A stretch of 64,000 nucleotides of DNA from positions 4,526,001 to 4,590,000 of the forward strand of contig AP026547.1 in assembly GCA_026075535.2 (NCBI GenBank). Direction: 5' to 3'. Made by a program: the position numbers and the translations under genes. This document shows positions 36,183 to 47,125 of this stretch, piece after piece. Numbering within the stretch: position 1 is the stretch's first letter; each line of letters opens with the position of its first letter. The DNA comes from Tricholoma matsutake. Its lineage: Eukaryota; Basidiomycota; Agaricomycetes; Agaricales; Tricholomataceae. The notes beneath the pieces were generated by a model. That model ran no database searches, was not told where the DNA came from, and worked only from the letters and a program-made list of their open reading frames with translations.

Positions 36183-37532
36183 TCAACCAATGGATAGTTC
36201 CATCAAAACTTCCACCTCCAGTTTCTTCTGCACCAGCACTTCTGCAAGATACTGACGATGGAGTCTTGCTGCATCCGACTGCGTCATCTCGTCCTCCACC
36301 ACCATCAATGCCCCCTCGACCATACCCACGACCTTGGGCTCAACTTCTCGCGCTCTCGCTTTCCCCTTCCCCTTTCCCTTGTCCTTCTCAGCCAACTTTG
36401 TCTTTGCCTTTACCATTCATTTTGGGTGCTTGTTCAGGGCCCAGCCTCCATGTTTTGGATGGGCTGGATAGCCTGGATGCATACCGCTAAGTGATCATAC
36501 ATATTTAGCGATCATAATTGTTAATGAACAATTTCACTTACTACGTCTCGGAGTCGACACCTCCATCAACTCCGCAGTACCCTTTGTAGCTCGCTTGGAG
36601 CTCGCCTTTTTCCTTGACTCACCTTGTCAGAGTCCTTGCCTCGACACTCCCTCCCAGTAGCACCCCTGCAGCCCCTGAGTGCATTTCTTACACTTTGGGG
36701 CACCCTCCTTGACAATACACTCCTGAGATGTCCTTAGTCCCATGCATCAATCACACTAAAGCAATATCAAAAACCTGATTAGTCTGAACGATATTGACAT
36801 AGAATGACCACTTACCAGCCCATGGAAGGTGATCAAGTCACCTTCCTCTAGCTGCACCCGCTTTGCGACCACAGGTTCCTCATCAAGCTCGTCCTCACCC
36901 TCCTCCTCCTCGTCCAACTCATTGGCCTTCCTCTTCTTGACAATCTGTTTGACGACCTACCAGTCGTCGACCAGAGTTTCTTCTTCTTTGGCCTCATCTC
37001 GATTGATCAAGAGGCATGTCACCTCGAGTGCAGCAGTCCAATTGTGGAACTCATCCTTCAAAACTGTCTTGGCCTGGACTTCAGCCAAGAAAGCTTGACA
37101 TGCCTCAACCAGCATGTCTCGTTGTTCCTCAATCCTCTTTGCTTTGGCCTCAACAGCCACCTGCCAAGCCACCCTCTCCTCCTCTCTCTGCCTCTCCCCC
37201 TCGACCTTCCTTGAATACTCCTCAAAAGGATACTTCCCACCCCACGAAACACAATCCTCACGAGTGAAAGGTGCAAAGAGGCTGATCGCCTCATCCAACA
37301 TAGCCTGCACACATTCGTTGCATGCCTCATCGAATGACCCAATCAGGTCATCATATTCAGCCTATCAACGATGTCAAGAAGCAGATAAGCAAAGAAAAAT
37401 GAAACACACACCATTTTCTCACAAAAAAACTTGACCCCATACCTCGAAGTCGAGGTCTTTGGCTTTACCAGCCTCAGGCATCAATTTTGCGTGATTGAGA
37501 ATAGGAAGGGCAAGTTCAGCAAGGATGGACAT
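36183..37532 (-). pseudogene. Element E antisense zinc-cluster gene
   Basis: Minus strand, start ATG 37532-37530 (MSILAELALPILNHAK), 148 bp from the 3' LTR. Exon 1 is 37532-37443, exactly 30 codons; intron 37442-37362 (81 nt). Exon 2 is 37361-36816, exactly 182 codons: a charged coiled coil (YSRKVEGERQREEERVAWQV) and a basic KKRKANE patch before an acidic run; TAG at 36959 was probably CAG. Intron 36815-36756 (60 nt, GTAAGT...TTTAG). Exon 3 opens on a six-Cys cluster, C-x2-C-x8-C-x8-C-x2-C-x6-C then YWEG, with one TGA for Arg between the first two Cys. The 3' part, Lys-rich and Glu-rich, is uncertain. Homologous in layout to the A and B antisense genes. Confidence 0.75.
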
Positions 37533-37680
37533 GTTGTTGAGGAGATGGATGGAAGAGATTGAATAGAAAGAGAAAAGTTCAAACCACGATGCATCTTAAA
37601 TCAACAATCAACAATGTCACATGACCCAGTTATTTTGGCTCGACTGACCAGGACGGTCAGAATTTCAGTAAGGGGGAGGA

Positions 37681-38854
37681 TGATAGGTTGTCTCCTTGGC
37701 TCAACAGCCGATTCACCATTTCAACCATATTATAATCACATCGGCTAACTCCTACGATGTCCCAGATGCAGCGTGACACAGTCTATCGATCGCGATATCA
37801 TATCGACTGCATCAAAACATCACCAGCAACATTGATCATACCAAGAGCCCACATCGCACAACTTTAGGACTACCCCAAAAACCCCTAAGATCCCTCTAAA
37901 TGACCATCAAACATCCCCAATCAACTTTGAACAGCTGTGACCACGATCAAATGTTGTTGACCATCGTCGAGCATTATTGATCAATATCGAGAGACTACGA
38001 GCGACATCAGGCACTCCCTTTATTATCTAAATGGTAGAAGACCATGCGCTAGAACGTATTCCAACTTGTGCTCAAACCTGCTGATCATAGGTCAGCCTTG
38101 TTTCAAGTCCCTATCATGTACAGAACCTGCTGGACAGATTATTGTGAGAATTAGCGCAGTTTATACACAAAGGACAGTCTCTTTTTTAGTTCTTTCCCTT
38201 TATTACTCCTTCATCATATGATACATCTCTTTCTTCTTTGGATTCCAGTCTTCTTTTTGGCCTTGTGCCTTAACTCATATCTTTTGCCTCATGTTCTACA
38301 CATGTTTCTCATTCCATTTTAGGAAGTTTCTTTAAAACATATAAAACTCTGTAGTATCTACAGAAAAATACAAGAAATTGTCTTCACCTATTGTCTCATA
38401 TACAGTTCTAAGCATCCGATCAATCTTCTAAAAACAATCTAAGTCTCTACAGGTTTTCTTGATCGATGAGAAACCTCTGCGATCATCATCATCCTTGATC
38501 TTACTACGATCCTCTGATCATTATCACTAGCAACCATTTCAACACATCCTAGCCATTGGCTATATCCTTCATATACTTTCGACCTATCGAAAGGTCCTCA
38601 GAATTCACACTTTGACCATCGACGATAGAACTCATTTGCCATCGATCTCATTGATTGTCCTCGATATTGATCAGTACTCGATCAGACCATGCCAAACACC
38701 TTCATCTCCCATAGCACTGCCTTCACAACTAATACCAACTAGCTATCTACCCATAGGTTGGACCATGAACCTTCAGAACGACTCACACCCTTCCTTGGAC
38801 TCATTGCAAATATCATCGGCAGTTTAGGTGGTTTTCCCAGGTTGAGTATCATCA
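37681..38854 (+). repeat. Element E 3' LTR
   Basis: 1174 bp, preceded by AAGGGGGAGGA and closely matching 30530-31713; the main change is a small deletion near 38815. In reverse direction it could drive the antisense gene. Confidence 0.92.
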
Positions 38855-38975
38855 CCACTTCCTCCAGCTCCTTCATCTCCCATTCCATCTGCTTCTTCAT
38901 TGCCCGCTCTCTCTGTTTGTGTTGGGCCCTCATTGCAGCCAATGTGATCTGCGCAGATACTGCTGGGGGGGACAT
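38855..38975 (-). pseudogene. B1 antisense zinc-cluster gene, 5' part
   Basis: Start ATG 38975-38973 (MSPPAVSAQITLAAMRAQ), matching B2 at 62465. The coiled coil EMEWEMKELEEV-type begins here and is cut by element E; the gene continues at 30529. The ATG lies 135 bp from the 3' LTR, the same distance as in B2. Confidence 0.8.
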
Positions 38976-39110
38976 AATTGATAGTTGATGGGGGAAGGAA
39001 AGAACGTGAAAACTTTTCAACCAATTACCACATTCAGAAATTCAACCAACTTCCTTATTCAGACTCAAACACTCACATGCCTCATAGGCTCGGCACTAAG
39101 GGGGAAATAC

Positions 39111-39817
39111 TGTCAAGAACCATTCCTCACCCAATTGGAACCTGCATCCATCTGACTCTTTTCCACATGTTGAACCTGACATTTGTCTACTCCTTCCGAT
39201 TTCATTCCCAGCTGCCTTGCACTGCCCACACTGCTGTGCACCAGGCCGCCTTGTACAGCACCCACAGCTGCCTTCCCAAGGCTGCTGTCTCTATTGCAAA
39301 TTTGACTATGGATTCCTGTGTGGCTCCCACTAGATAATTTATCTATGCAGTTGAGACACTGCTGCAGTCTTCAGTCTTGTTCTGCATTTATTCCGGACTA
39401 CAGTATTTAAGCTTAGTTAGTTTTGCCTTGTATTCCTCAGTTCATATATCGACATAGACTCGACTTTATCCTGCCAATCTAAACCTCCTTCTACTCCAAC
39501 CTCAGTTCTCTAAGAGTCTGAACTCCATTCAACTCGACCTCTAGTCTCCCTCTGAAGTTCTAACCTCACCTGAACTTAACCTAAGTCCCTCTGTACTCCT
39601 CCCCATGTTTACTCACACTTTCCCGCTCCTACCTCCAAACCCTCAATTTGAAATTAGGACACCAGATGAGGTGAAGGGCACAGCTTCTTACAAGCTGAAG
39701 CCAAGTCCTTTCCATTTCCCCTCCCGCAGAATCCACATTGACCCAACAACCTTCCACTATCATCACCCGCAGGGTCTGATCAGATTCCGACATGTCCTCC
39801 AGGATCAGTTCTTAACA
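39111..39817 (+). repeat. B1 3' LTR
   Basis: 707 bp, preceded by AAGGGGGAAATAC. RNA-start sequence AGTTCATATAT at 39439-39449 exactly complements the primer site at 10319. Followed by target duplication GGAGC. Confidence 0.92.
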
Positions 39818-40006
39818 GGAGCCTGAAGAGAATTGTAAGTGAGCGTGTAACGCAATTGCCCAATTCTTTAAATGTAATCTGAATGCTCTGCATCGCATTG
39901 CAAGAATGGTGTATAAGGGGATGAGATTCTGGCCTTACCAAAATTTCATGGAGGGGACAGATGCAATATTTTCTCACCTGGAAGTCAAGGCATAAAAGGG
40001 GGGTAA
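39818..40006 (+). pseudogene. Element C chromodomain end and 3' untranslated region
   Basis: Continues the chromodomain after B1 as PEEN then ACNAIAQFFKCN, with a TAA just after PEENCK. A short tail and a purine tract AAAAGGGGGG (39994-40003) lead into the 3' LTR. No antisense gene is present in this family. Confidence 0.75.
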
Positions 40007-40398
40007 TGTTAGGAAACCACCCCATTACCTAATATATTTTTATTTTAATTTTATTATGTTGAATTATGCCCAAATGATGCTATACTTTGATAGTGTGAGA
40101 ATTTTATTTTGCACACATCAAGATGTATGTGCATGTACACATGCATCGGTAACAACAATGTACAATATATGTAACATAGTATATAAACCCTAAATATACA
40201 CCTAGGGGACCCCAGTTGTGTTCTCTTAGGTATTCCACCTATGCTTGTGGTGTGAATGGCCTATCTCAACAAACTCATCTATAAATAATCCCTCACATCA
40301 AAACCATCAATCCCCCATCACATGCACGGATCCTGCCCCCTTCTTGTAGAGAGAACCTGCATGGTCTTAGCTAGCAGATAGTGGGTGTCACCCTAACA
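40007..40398 (+). repeat. Element C 3' LTR
   Basis: 392 bp, matches 4610-4999 with few changes, followed by ATCCC. Confidence 0.93.
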
Positions 40399-40403
40399 AT
40401 CCC

Positions 40404-40794
40404 CACAGTAAATGAAATCACAGCACAAGAACTTGCTAATCTCTTCATCATGCATGTTTTCTCCAAACATGGTGTTCCATCTCATGTCACTTGTGACTGG
40501 GGTCCTGAGTTCATTTCCCATTCTTCCGCTCTCTTGGACAAGCCCTGGACATGAAAATCCACTTCACCTTGGGTTACCATCCAGAAGGTGATGGACAGAC
40601 TGAATGCCTCTGAACAGTACTTGTGGATTTTCTGCAACTACCAACAGGATAACTGGTCCCAGCTACTACCTTTGGGGGAATTTGCTTACAACAATGCTCC
40701 CTCAGCTTCCACCAGAGTTTCACCCTTCTTTGCCAACAAGGGTTACCACCCAAACATCACGGTTTTCCTGGAGCATGAACTAGCCTTGCAATGC
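40404..40794 (+). pseudogene. A1 integrase core, continued
   Basis: Resumes exactly where 4609 stops: NEITAQELANLF, then CDWGPEF with the second Asp, a frameshift near 40520, and a region matching GDGQTE with a local deletion, then QYLWIFCNYQQDNWSQLLPLGEFAYNN. Interrupted by an F LTR at 40795; bases 40791-40794 (ATGC) are its target duplication. Confidence 0.87.
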
Positions 40795-41800
40795 TGATGA
40801 TGCTCAACCCGGAAACCCAAACAAAACCTACTAAATGGCTTTGGATGGTATAACACAAGTTAGAGGAAGGATGTGAGGCCCTCTAGATGTCACCTGTCAG
40901 ACTGACTGTCAAATAGTCATAAAAGGACTGCTTGCCAAAGCAATTCAAAGCTAAAAGAATGTGTTTTGTGGAATTTCAGAGAATTTTGTGGCTAGATTGA
41001 TGAATTCGGAATGCACAAATATGTTCAGATGCAAGATCAGGGGACTAGATGAGTAATAGAAGTGAAGCAAAGGCAAATCAAGGGAAACGAGAGTGAAAAT
41101 AGCATAATGCGAGGATTTTCAAGGATTTTCAAAGATTTTTGAAGAAGTTTAGTGTAAAACACCAAACTTCAGACTGAATAAGACTAAACTGAACTCTCAA
41201 ATCACTGCAATCTGGGAAGAAGATGATGACTTTCTTGTTTTTCTTTGTATCTAGTACATCTTTTTATATAAAATAAAGAAAGTACCTAAAAAGGCTGGAG
41301 AACATGAGGCAAACATGTGGAAAACTCAAGGCAAAAGACAATATAAGTATATCAGAACAATAAAGCGAGACTAGAAAGGGTGAATATAACACATGATGAA
41401 GAAATAATAAGAAAGAATAGCTAAAACCAGACTGTCCTTGTTATAAATTGCATAAAACATCAGAAGCTGCTTTGAGCGGATTGTATGCATGCACATGCAG
41501 CTGAAATGTGTTCAATATACTCAAGATAGTGTCCCATGTGTCCATCATGTGTCCAAAGATTGTTCAAATAGGAAATACTGTGTCCGAAGATGTTTTTCAA
41601 GGTTCGAGGTTTGTCAAAGATTTTCAAAGTTTCTTCAGACTTTGTTCGTGGCCCAAAATCAGTGCAATATTGCTCAAAACTGGTTTGGAACTCATCAATG
41701 ATGTTCCAAGTGTATATTCTGAGCTGTACAAAGCATTCGAAGTCAATTGAAAGTGCAAAAACCAATATATCGGTGCTTGAACTGCACTGGGGACCTATTA
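40795..41800 (-). mobile_element. F-family solo LTR
   Basis: 1006 bp, shorter than the 1.37-kb copies through internal deletion. Ends TGATGATGCTC and GGACCTATTA on the plus strand. Target duplication ATGC (40791-40794) and ATGT (41801-41804), consistent with ACGC or ACGT before CpG decay. Confidence 0.85.
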
Positions 41801-42374
41801 ATGTGCATGCCATTTTGTGGTTGACCTTGATGATCTCTGCCAGGAACTCCAGAAACAACTCACAAATGCACAGAGGCACTATCAAGGTCCTGCAGACAAA
41901 CACTGGGCCCCCACTCCTGACTTCAAAATTGGTGACTATGCTTTCATAAAAGGGAAGCACTTACACACTACACAACCCTCCAAGAAGCTCTTAGAAAAGT
42001 TCTATGGCCCTTTTGAAATCATTGCCCATCCGGGTACCCACTTGGTTACCCTTTGACTTCTGGATCACCTCTGGGCTGTCCACCCAGTGTTCCATCTCTC
42101 CAAATTGGAAAAAGATACTCCCAACATGATTCCTAATCATATTCAACCTCCACCTCCTCCAGTCATTATAGACAACAAACCGGAGTACAAGATTGCAGAA
42201 ATCCTCAATTCAAAAATTGACAACTGCCATCGATGCAAGCTACTCTATTTTGTGCGGTGGGAAGGTTACCAAGGAACCAATCCTGGCTTCCCACTATGGA
42301 ACTTGATCATGCCCAGGAACTCATTACGGACTACCACACTTGTTACCCAGGGAAACCCGGTCCTCTCTCCACCT
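41801..42374 (+). pseudogene. A1 integrase C-terminal domain and chromodomain
   Basis: HFVVDLDDLCQELQKQL, then FKIGDYAFIKG and GPFEIIAHPGTH of the integrase C-terminal domain. A TGA at 42054 follows. The chromodomain (YKIAEILNSKIDN...LLYFVRWEGYQG) lies at 42184-42280. About 10 bases are missing in the WEP region relative to A2, which shifts the end of the frame. Confidence 0.85.
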
Positions 42375-42471
42375 AACAATCATACAAATCCCAAACAAAT
42401 GACATTCATTCATTTTCAAAAACAAAGAAAAAATGAAGCAAGTCTATCTATTTTGGATCCCCTCCAGATCC

Positions 42472-43057
42472 CTACTCCCCCCTCACTTCTTCATCCTCTG
42501 CTTCCTCTGCCAAACCTGGCAGTTCTCCCTGCACCTCTTCATCCTCTTCACCTCCTTCATCCTCTTCTTCATCCTCCTCTACCTCCTCAGACTCTGACCT
42601 CCACTCCAGATCCAAGGCCCCCTGGATATCAGCCAGGGAGTCTTGAAGTGCCAACACTCCTTTGCTTATCACCCAGAGCTCCCGGAGCTCCTTCTTCAAC
42701 CCCTTCACTGCCCCCACCAACTCCCTCAGTATCCCCATCACCCCGTCGTCCTCCCCTAGCCTGGGTCCCACCGGCAACACCTGCCCCTCCCATACAACCT
42801 CCTCACACTTATGTTTCGCCTTGGTGCAAGGCTCACAGGTTCGACCCCAGGTTCCCATCCAGAAACACAACAACTTTTGACTCAAACATCTACTAAGAGT
42901 CAGCCTGGGATTACAAGAAGATATGCTGAACTCACCTTTTACAAGAAATTGCAGCTTGTATCCATGCAGGGGCCTCATTTTTGGCCCCCTCTGCCCTCGC
43001 CTTTCCTTTTGCCTTCTTCTTGGGGGAGGCACTCCCTTCAGCCTCATCTGTCTCTGT
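42472..43057 (-). pseudogene. A1 antisense zinc-cluster gene, 3' part
   Basis: Exon 1 ends at 42936; intron 42935-42890 (46 nt, GTGAGT...TAG); exon 2 runs from 42889 to TAA/TAG at 42472-42474. The six cysteines are all present, C-x2-C-x6-C-x9-C-x2-C-x6-C (SCK, RC, SQKLLC, GRTCEPCTKAKHKC), followed by EEVVWEG, a helical segment and an acidic tail (EEVEEDEEEDEGG). The gene was split by an F LTR; its start is at 44649. Compared with A2 the cluster is unchanged in spacing, although the gag-pol copy is heavily damaged. Confidence 0.8.
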
Positions 43058-44426
43058 TGATAGGTCCACCTTGTCGTTCAAGCTCGGAAAACACATCTAT
43101 GATTGTTGTCAAAGCTCTACAAACCCATACAAACCCCTCCAAAGCTCTACAAACCCCTCCAAAACTCTACAAACCTCTACAAACCTCTACAAAGTCACGA
43201 GAATGCTTCAAAATTCTTTGCAACACTTTGAAACTCTTTGCAACACCTCAAAATTCTTCATATGCCTTCAGCCACCATAATACAATTCCCCCGACCTTTG
43301 GACAGCTCAGGATATACACTTGGAATATCATCGATTGGTTCTGAACCAGTTTCGAGCAATATCACAGCGACGAACAAGTCTGATATTTCCTTGATGGACT
43401 TCAAAAATCATCAAACATCCCAAATTGACATTGGACACTATATCACTATCCAAATAATCATCGCACACATGCCAGACATATCCCCTACCATTGTCGAACA
43501 ATATTGCACCGATATTGGGCCATGAACAAAGTCCGAAGAATCTTCGAAAATCTTCGAAAAACATTGAACCTCAAAAAACATCGTCAGACACAGTATTTCC
43601 TGTTCGAACAATCTTTGGACACATGCTGGACACATGGGACACTATATTGAGTATATCAAACACATTTCGACTGCATGTGCACACATACAATCCACTTGAA
43701 GCAGTTTCTGATCTTTTATTCAATTTATAACAAGGACAGTCTGGTTTTAGCTATTCTTTCTTATTATTTCTTCATCATGTGTTATATTCACCCTTTCTAG
43801 GCTCACTTTATTGTTCTGATATACTTATATTGTCTTTTGCCTCGAGTTTTCCACATGTTTGCCTCATGTTCTCTAGCCTTTTTAGGTACTTTCTTTATTT
43901 TATATAAAAAGATGTACTAGATACAAAGAAAAACAAGAAAGTCGTCATCTTCCTCCCAGATCACAGTGATTTGAGAGTACAGTTTAGTCTTATTCAGTCT
44001 GAAGTTTGGTGTTTTATGCTAAATTTCCTTGAAATTCCTTGAAATTCCTCGCATTACACTATTTTTGCTCTCATTTCCCTTGATTTGCCTTTTCTTCACT
44101 TCTACTACTCGTCTAGTCCCCCGATCTTGTGTCTGAACATATTTGCACACTTGAAATTCCTCGAAACTTCTTTGAAAAATATTGCAACATCTTGAAAAGC
44201 ATTGCAACATCTTGAAAATCATCACAACTCCTTGAAAATCCTTGAAAGTCCTTGAAGCACACTCTTTTAGCTTCAAACTGCTTCGACAAGCAGTAGTTTT
44301 ATAACTATTTGATGGTTGGTCTGACAGGTGACATCTAGAGGGCCTCGCATCCTTCCTCTGACTTGTGTTATACCATCTGAAGCCATTTTGTGGGTTTTGT
44401 TTGGGTTTCTGGGTTGAGCATCATCA
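43058..44426 (+). mobile_element. F-family solo LTR
   Basis: 1369 bp, TGATAGGTCCACC to GAGCATCATCA, with a clean 4-bp target duplication CTGT (43054-43057 and 44427-44430). TATATAAA near 43909 marks the promoter and orientation. A tract of CTCTACAAACC-type repeats lies at about 43112-43195. Confidence 0.9.
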
Positions 44427-44649
44427 CTGTGGCTTTCTGCTTCTTTTCTGCTTTTTTGGCAGCAGCCACCTTCCTCTGCTCCTCTTCTGCAGCCTTCTTC
44501 TCTGCCTCTACTCTGGCTGCCTCCCTCACAGCCTCCTCAGCAACCCTGCACTCTTCAGCCTCCCTTGCCTCTTCCTCAAGCTGGAGCTCCTCCATCAACT
44601 TCTCTTGCTGGGCCCTGAGGGCCACGATCTTCTCTGTGTGTGAGGACAT
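44427..44649 (-). pseudogene. A1 antisense zinc-cluster gene, 5' part
   Basis: ATG 44649-44647 (MSSHTEKIVALRAQQEKLMEEL), a Glu/Ala/Lys coiled coil of about 70 residues without stops up to the F LTR. The ATG is 142 bp from the 3' LTR. Almost the same as A2 57673 onward. Confidence 0.82.
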
Positions 44650-44791
44650 GGCAATATGGTGGGTGGGGAGGTGAATGATGGTAGTGGTGGTGGTGGTTGA
44701 AGAAAGACCTGGGAACCCATTAAAATCAACATACCCAATTTGGATTTGAACCTTCACATGCCTCGTAGGCTCAGCACTAAGGGGGAAATAC

Positions 44792-45366
44792 TGTCAAGAC
44801 CAATTCTCTTGACTGGATTTCCAATCGTTTTCTGCCCCCCTTCCTGGCTGCCTTGCATCACAGCCCACCTCCTATCAGCAGCACTGCCTAGAGGTGAAAT
44901 TCCCTCACTTCCAATTAGATGAAATGGTTTCAGGATTTGCCTCGGGAGCTGGTTTGCAAATTACCACAGCCTCGGAAACTCCGATCACCTCCAACCTTCA
45001 GTATTTAAGCTAGCTACTTTAATTCTGTATTGCCAGTTTGTAAATCAACAAAGTCACTCAATTAATCCCACTCTAATTTCACTCCAATTCATCTCTTAAG
45101 TCTTCCTCAAACTTTTATTTGTCTTCTCTGGGAATCCTCCAATCCTCTGATCCTCCCCTTGCACCTTATCTGAAATTAGGACACTTGACCAGGAGAAGGG
45201 TGCAGCTTCTTACAAGCTGAAGGCTGAAGCCAAGTTCTTTCTGTCCCAAAACCCTCACCTCAGAATTCCATTGGAATCCCACTCCTATCTGACTTCCTCT
45301 TTCAACTTCTACCATCTGGGTACGACTGGAAATCTGACATCTCCTTCCTGAACTCAGAACTTAACA
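44792..45366 (+). repeat. A1 3' LTR
   Basis: 575 bp, TGTCAAGACC to CTTAACA, preceded by AAGGGGGAAATAC. Matches A2 LTR at 51024. TATTTAAG near 45002 and AGTTTGTAAAT near 45034 are kept. Confidence 0.92.
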
Positions 45367-47125
45367 GAGACATTGATTCATCTTACCTCTGGTACTATGC
45401 TCCTGTTGTATGAGGTCACTCTCGATGATCTTGACTGTGCTGACCAGCTGTGGGCAAAGTCTCCTCTTAACCCAGATATCCCATGGAACACTTACAAAGG
45501 ATAGATATTGCCAACCTCATAGGAATACACCCAGAACAGGCCCATCCATCAGGGCTTTTGCAAGATGAACATTTTTAATGCATGGAAGTTTCTTCACAAT
45601 CTCTTGAACTATGGCCCAGAAGCCTTTCAGAAATACAGGGCTAAGTTGGGTGATCCAGAAGTGGTTGATGCCATACCTTTGAAGAAGATGTCACAGGTGC
45701 CCAACACTGCATTGGATATTTTCCTGAGTACACCTGCACAGAACACCAAAGCACTAGATGCTCTTTTTAAACAAGGTGGTATTGGTGATGCAAACAAAAA
45801 ATCCCATGTGCAGGGCCCCAACAACTTGGTAGTCTTAGTGTTTAGAGACCTCTTGACAGGTGAACATATCTGAAGCCTGATGGAGTTGCACTCCAAAGAG
45901 AGAACCCTGTGGCAGTGGCTTCAGTTTGTTGTTTATGTCATGGGTTTGTTTCATCTCAAGATGGCTTGTGCTGATGCAATTTGGTGAATCATCATCAACC
46001 CCAAGGAAGCCTGTGAAGATGAGAACAGCTTGAGTAATCATGTGGGTCAGATTTGTACAAAGGAAACTGGCAAGATTGATACAAACCCTGGGTTTTGATG
46101 CATGCATGAGGTCATACAGCATGTCAGCATTGTTTCATGGCTTGACTGCTAGGTCAATGAGGCTCAGAAACAGGGATTCAAAACACTGGACAACTTTGCA
46201 GCTTCCAATCCAAGCTGGGATGATTTGCAGAAGATATTGTATCGACTAGCTGTGGAGAATGTTGCAAGTCCAGATATGTCGGCATGTGCCAAAACAGAGC
46301 AGCTGCATGATGAACTGCATGAGAACATGCTCTTGCAACAGCAATACTTCCTCCTTTATGAGCAGATGTCATTTGCATTAAACATGGGGGGGTATCGGCC
46401 ATGTCAAGACAGTGTTCATACTGTGGATGTACATCTTCCAGGGTTGTGGAAAGCATAAGTATGCAGCAGAGATGAAATGGTACTTGTAAAATGTACATTT
46501 TATCTATCCAAGGGGCCTTAGGTGAGTATATCAAAGAACAGGACCTGAAACAAGCTGCTGACATTGTTTAAAACAGCCATGGCAATCTGAATGAACATAC
46601 TTTGCAATCCATCTGGAAAGAAAAATGCCTTTCATGCAATTGACTGGCTTGTTGAACACAAGAACCTATATATCAAAGTGAGTCTGTTGAGCTGTCATAA
46701 GGTCAAGTTTTAATCAGATCTATTAGTGTATATATGGGGGAAAGTATTCAAATCACCAGAAAGAGCATACTCTGACTGAATCCCCACTGATCAAAGTATA
46801 CAAAAATCCATGCCATCAATTGGAGAAGATCTTTTGCTTGGATCACAAAACTATGTGGCATTTGCCACCGAAGATGAAACTGACATTCAAAAGGTTAGGA
46901 GTGTACATGAAAAAACACAAAGCAAGTATTCATAAAGCAGGAAGAACCACAAAATGCAGAATCCTAGATGTTATGGGCAAAGGCATGCACATCATGATGG
47001 CAAAACTGGCAATGGGGATCCCTGATGGTGCAGATGGTGAGTACAATGCCAATGAGATGGATGTTGAGAACTGGGGATTACCCAATGAGATGGAAGTTGA
47101 AGATGATGGTAGCCTTGATGTATAA
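45367..47125 (+). pseudogene. DUF6589-like gene, decayed, interrupted by A1
   Basis: Pieces in order: SGTMLLLYEVTLDDLDCADQL (near 45395), MNIFNAWKFLHNLLNYGPEAFQKYRAKLGDPEVVD (45565), VLVFRDLLTGEHI (45835), LWQWLQFVVYVMGLFHLKMACADAIW (about 45910-45985), ETGKIDTNPGF (46065), LAVENVASPDMSACAKTEQLHDELHEN (46240-46330), and an acidic C end (46820-47125). From memory these match the DUF6589 family, large proteins of unknown function abundant in Agaricomycetes and often near repeats. Many stops and frameshifts. The N-terminal part was probably left of the A1 insertion and is outside the window. Confidence 0.72.

Larger units (their letters stand above)
30530..38854 (+). mobile_element. Element E: LTR retrotransposon of a second lineage, integrase deleted
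   Basis: LTRs 30530-31713 and 37681-38854 (1184 and 1174 bp) start TGATAGGTTG and end GTATCATCA. The 4-bp target duplication is CCGC (30526-30529) and CCAC (38855-38858), one CpG change apart, inside the B1 antisense gene. Encodes gag with CCHC knuckle, protease, RT and RNase H; no integrase. An antisense zinc-cluster gene lies before the 3' LTR, and the polypurine tract AAGGGGGAGGA directly adjoins it (37670-37680). It differs from A-D and G in LTR length, duplication length and priming. Confidence 0.92.
9632..39817 (+). mobile_element. Element B1: Ty3/Gypsy chromovirus with antisense gene, split by D and E
   Basis: Bounded by LTRs 9632-10316 and 39111-39817 with a 5-bp target duplication GGAGC (9627-9631 and 39818-39822) inside the C chromodomain. 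Own parts are gag N half (10357-11426), gag end and pol (25559-29570), an antisense zinc-cluster gene (29666-30529 and 38855-38975) and the 3' LTR. Element D interrupts gag, element E interrupts the antisense gene. A purine tract AAGGGGGAAA precedes the 3' LTR. A close relative of family A by gag, pol and antisense gene, but with a different LTR. Confidence 0.93.
4610..40398 (+). mobile_element. Element C: Ty3/Gypsy chromovirus, reverse transcriptase deleted
   Basis: Two near-identical LTRs (4610-4999 and 40007-40398) bound it, with a 5-bp target duplication ATCCC at 4605-4609 and 40399-40403. Removing it joins the A1 integrase reading exactly. LTR ends are inverted (TGTTAGG/CCTAACA). Its own sequence is 5000-9631 and 39823-40006; the rest is nested element B1. 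It encodes gag, protease, RNase H, integrase and chromodomain, but no RT. A purine tract precedes the 3' LTR (about 39994-40003). Confidence 0.93.
70..45366 (+). mobile_element. Element A1: Ty3/Gypsy chromovirus split by several nested insertions
   Basis: Pieces of one A-family element appear in order: gag and protease (70-1603), RNase H and integrase start (3632-4609), integrase core (40404-40794), integrase end and chromodomain (41801-42374), an antisense zinc-cluster gene, and a 3' LTR (44792-45366). The pieces align collinearly with A2 at 51024-57714. Interruptions are F solo LTRs at 1604, 40795 and 43058, a G solo LTR at 3007 and the large element C at 4610-40398. The 5' LTR is left of the window. 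About 960 bp covering reverse transcriptase, by comparison with A2, is missing at the first F LTR. The right end abuts a DUF6589-like gene, apparently the original target. Confidence 0.9.

Noticed and set aside
43058..44426. Non-autonomous DNA element with TGATR ends and short duplication
   Set aside because: TG...CA ends, a TATA box and similarity to the LTRs of element E show a solo LTR; no coding or transposase-type long inverted repeats.
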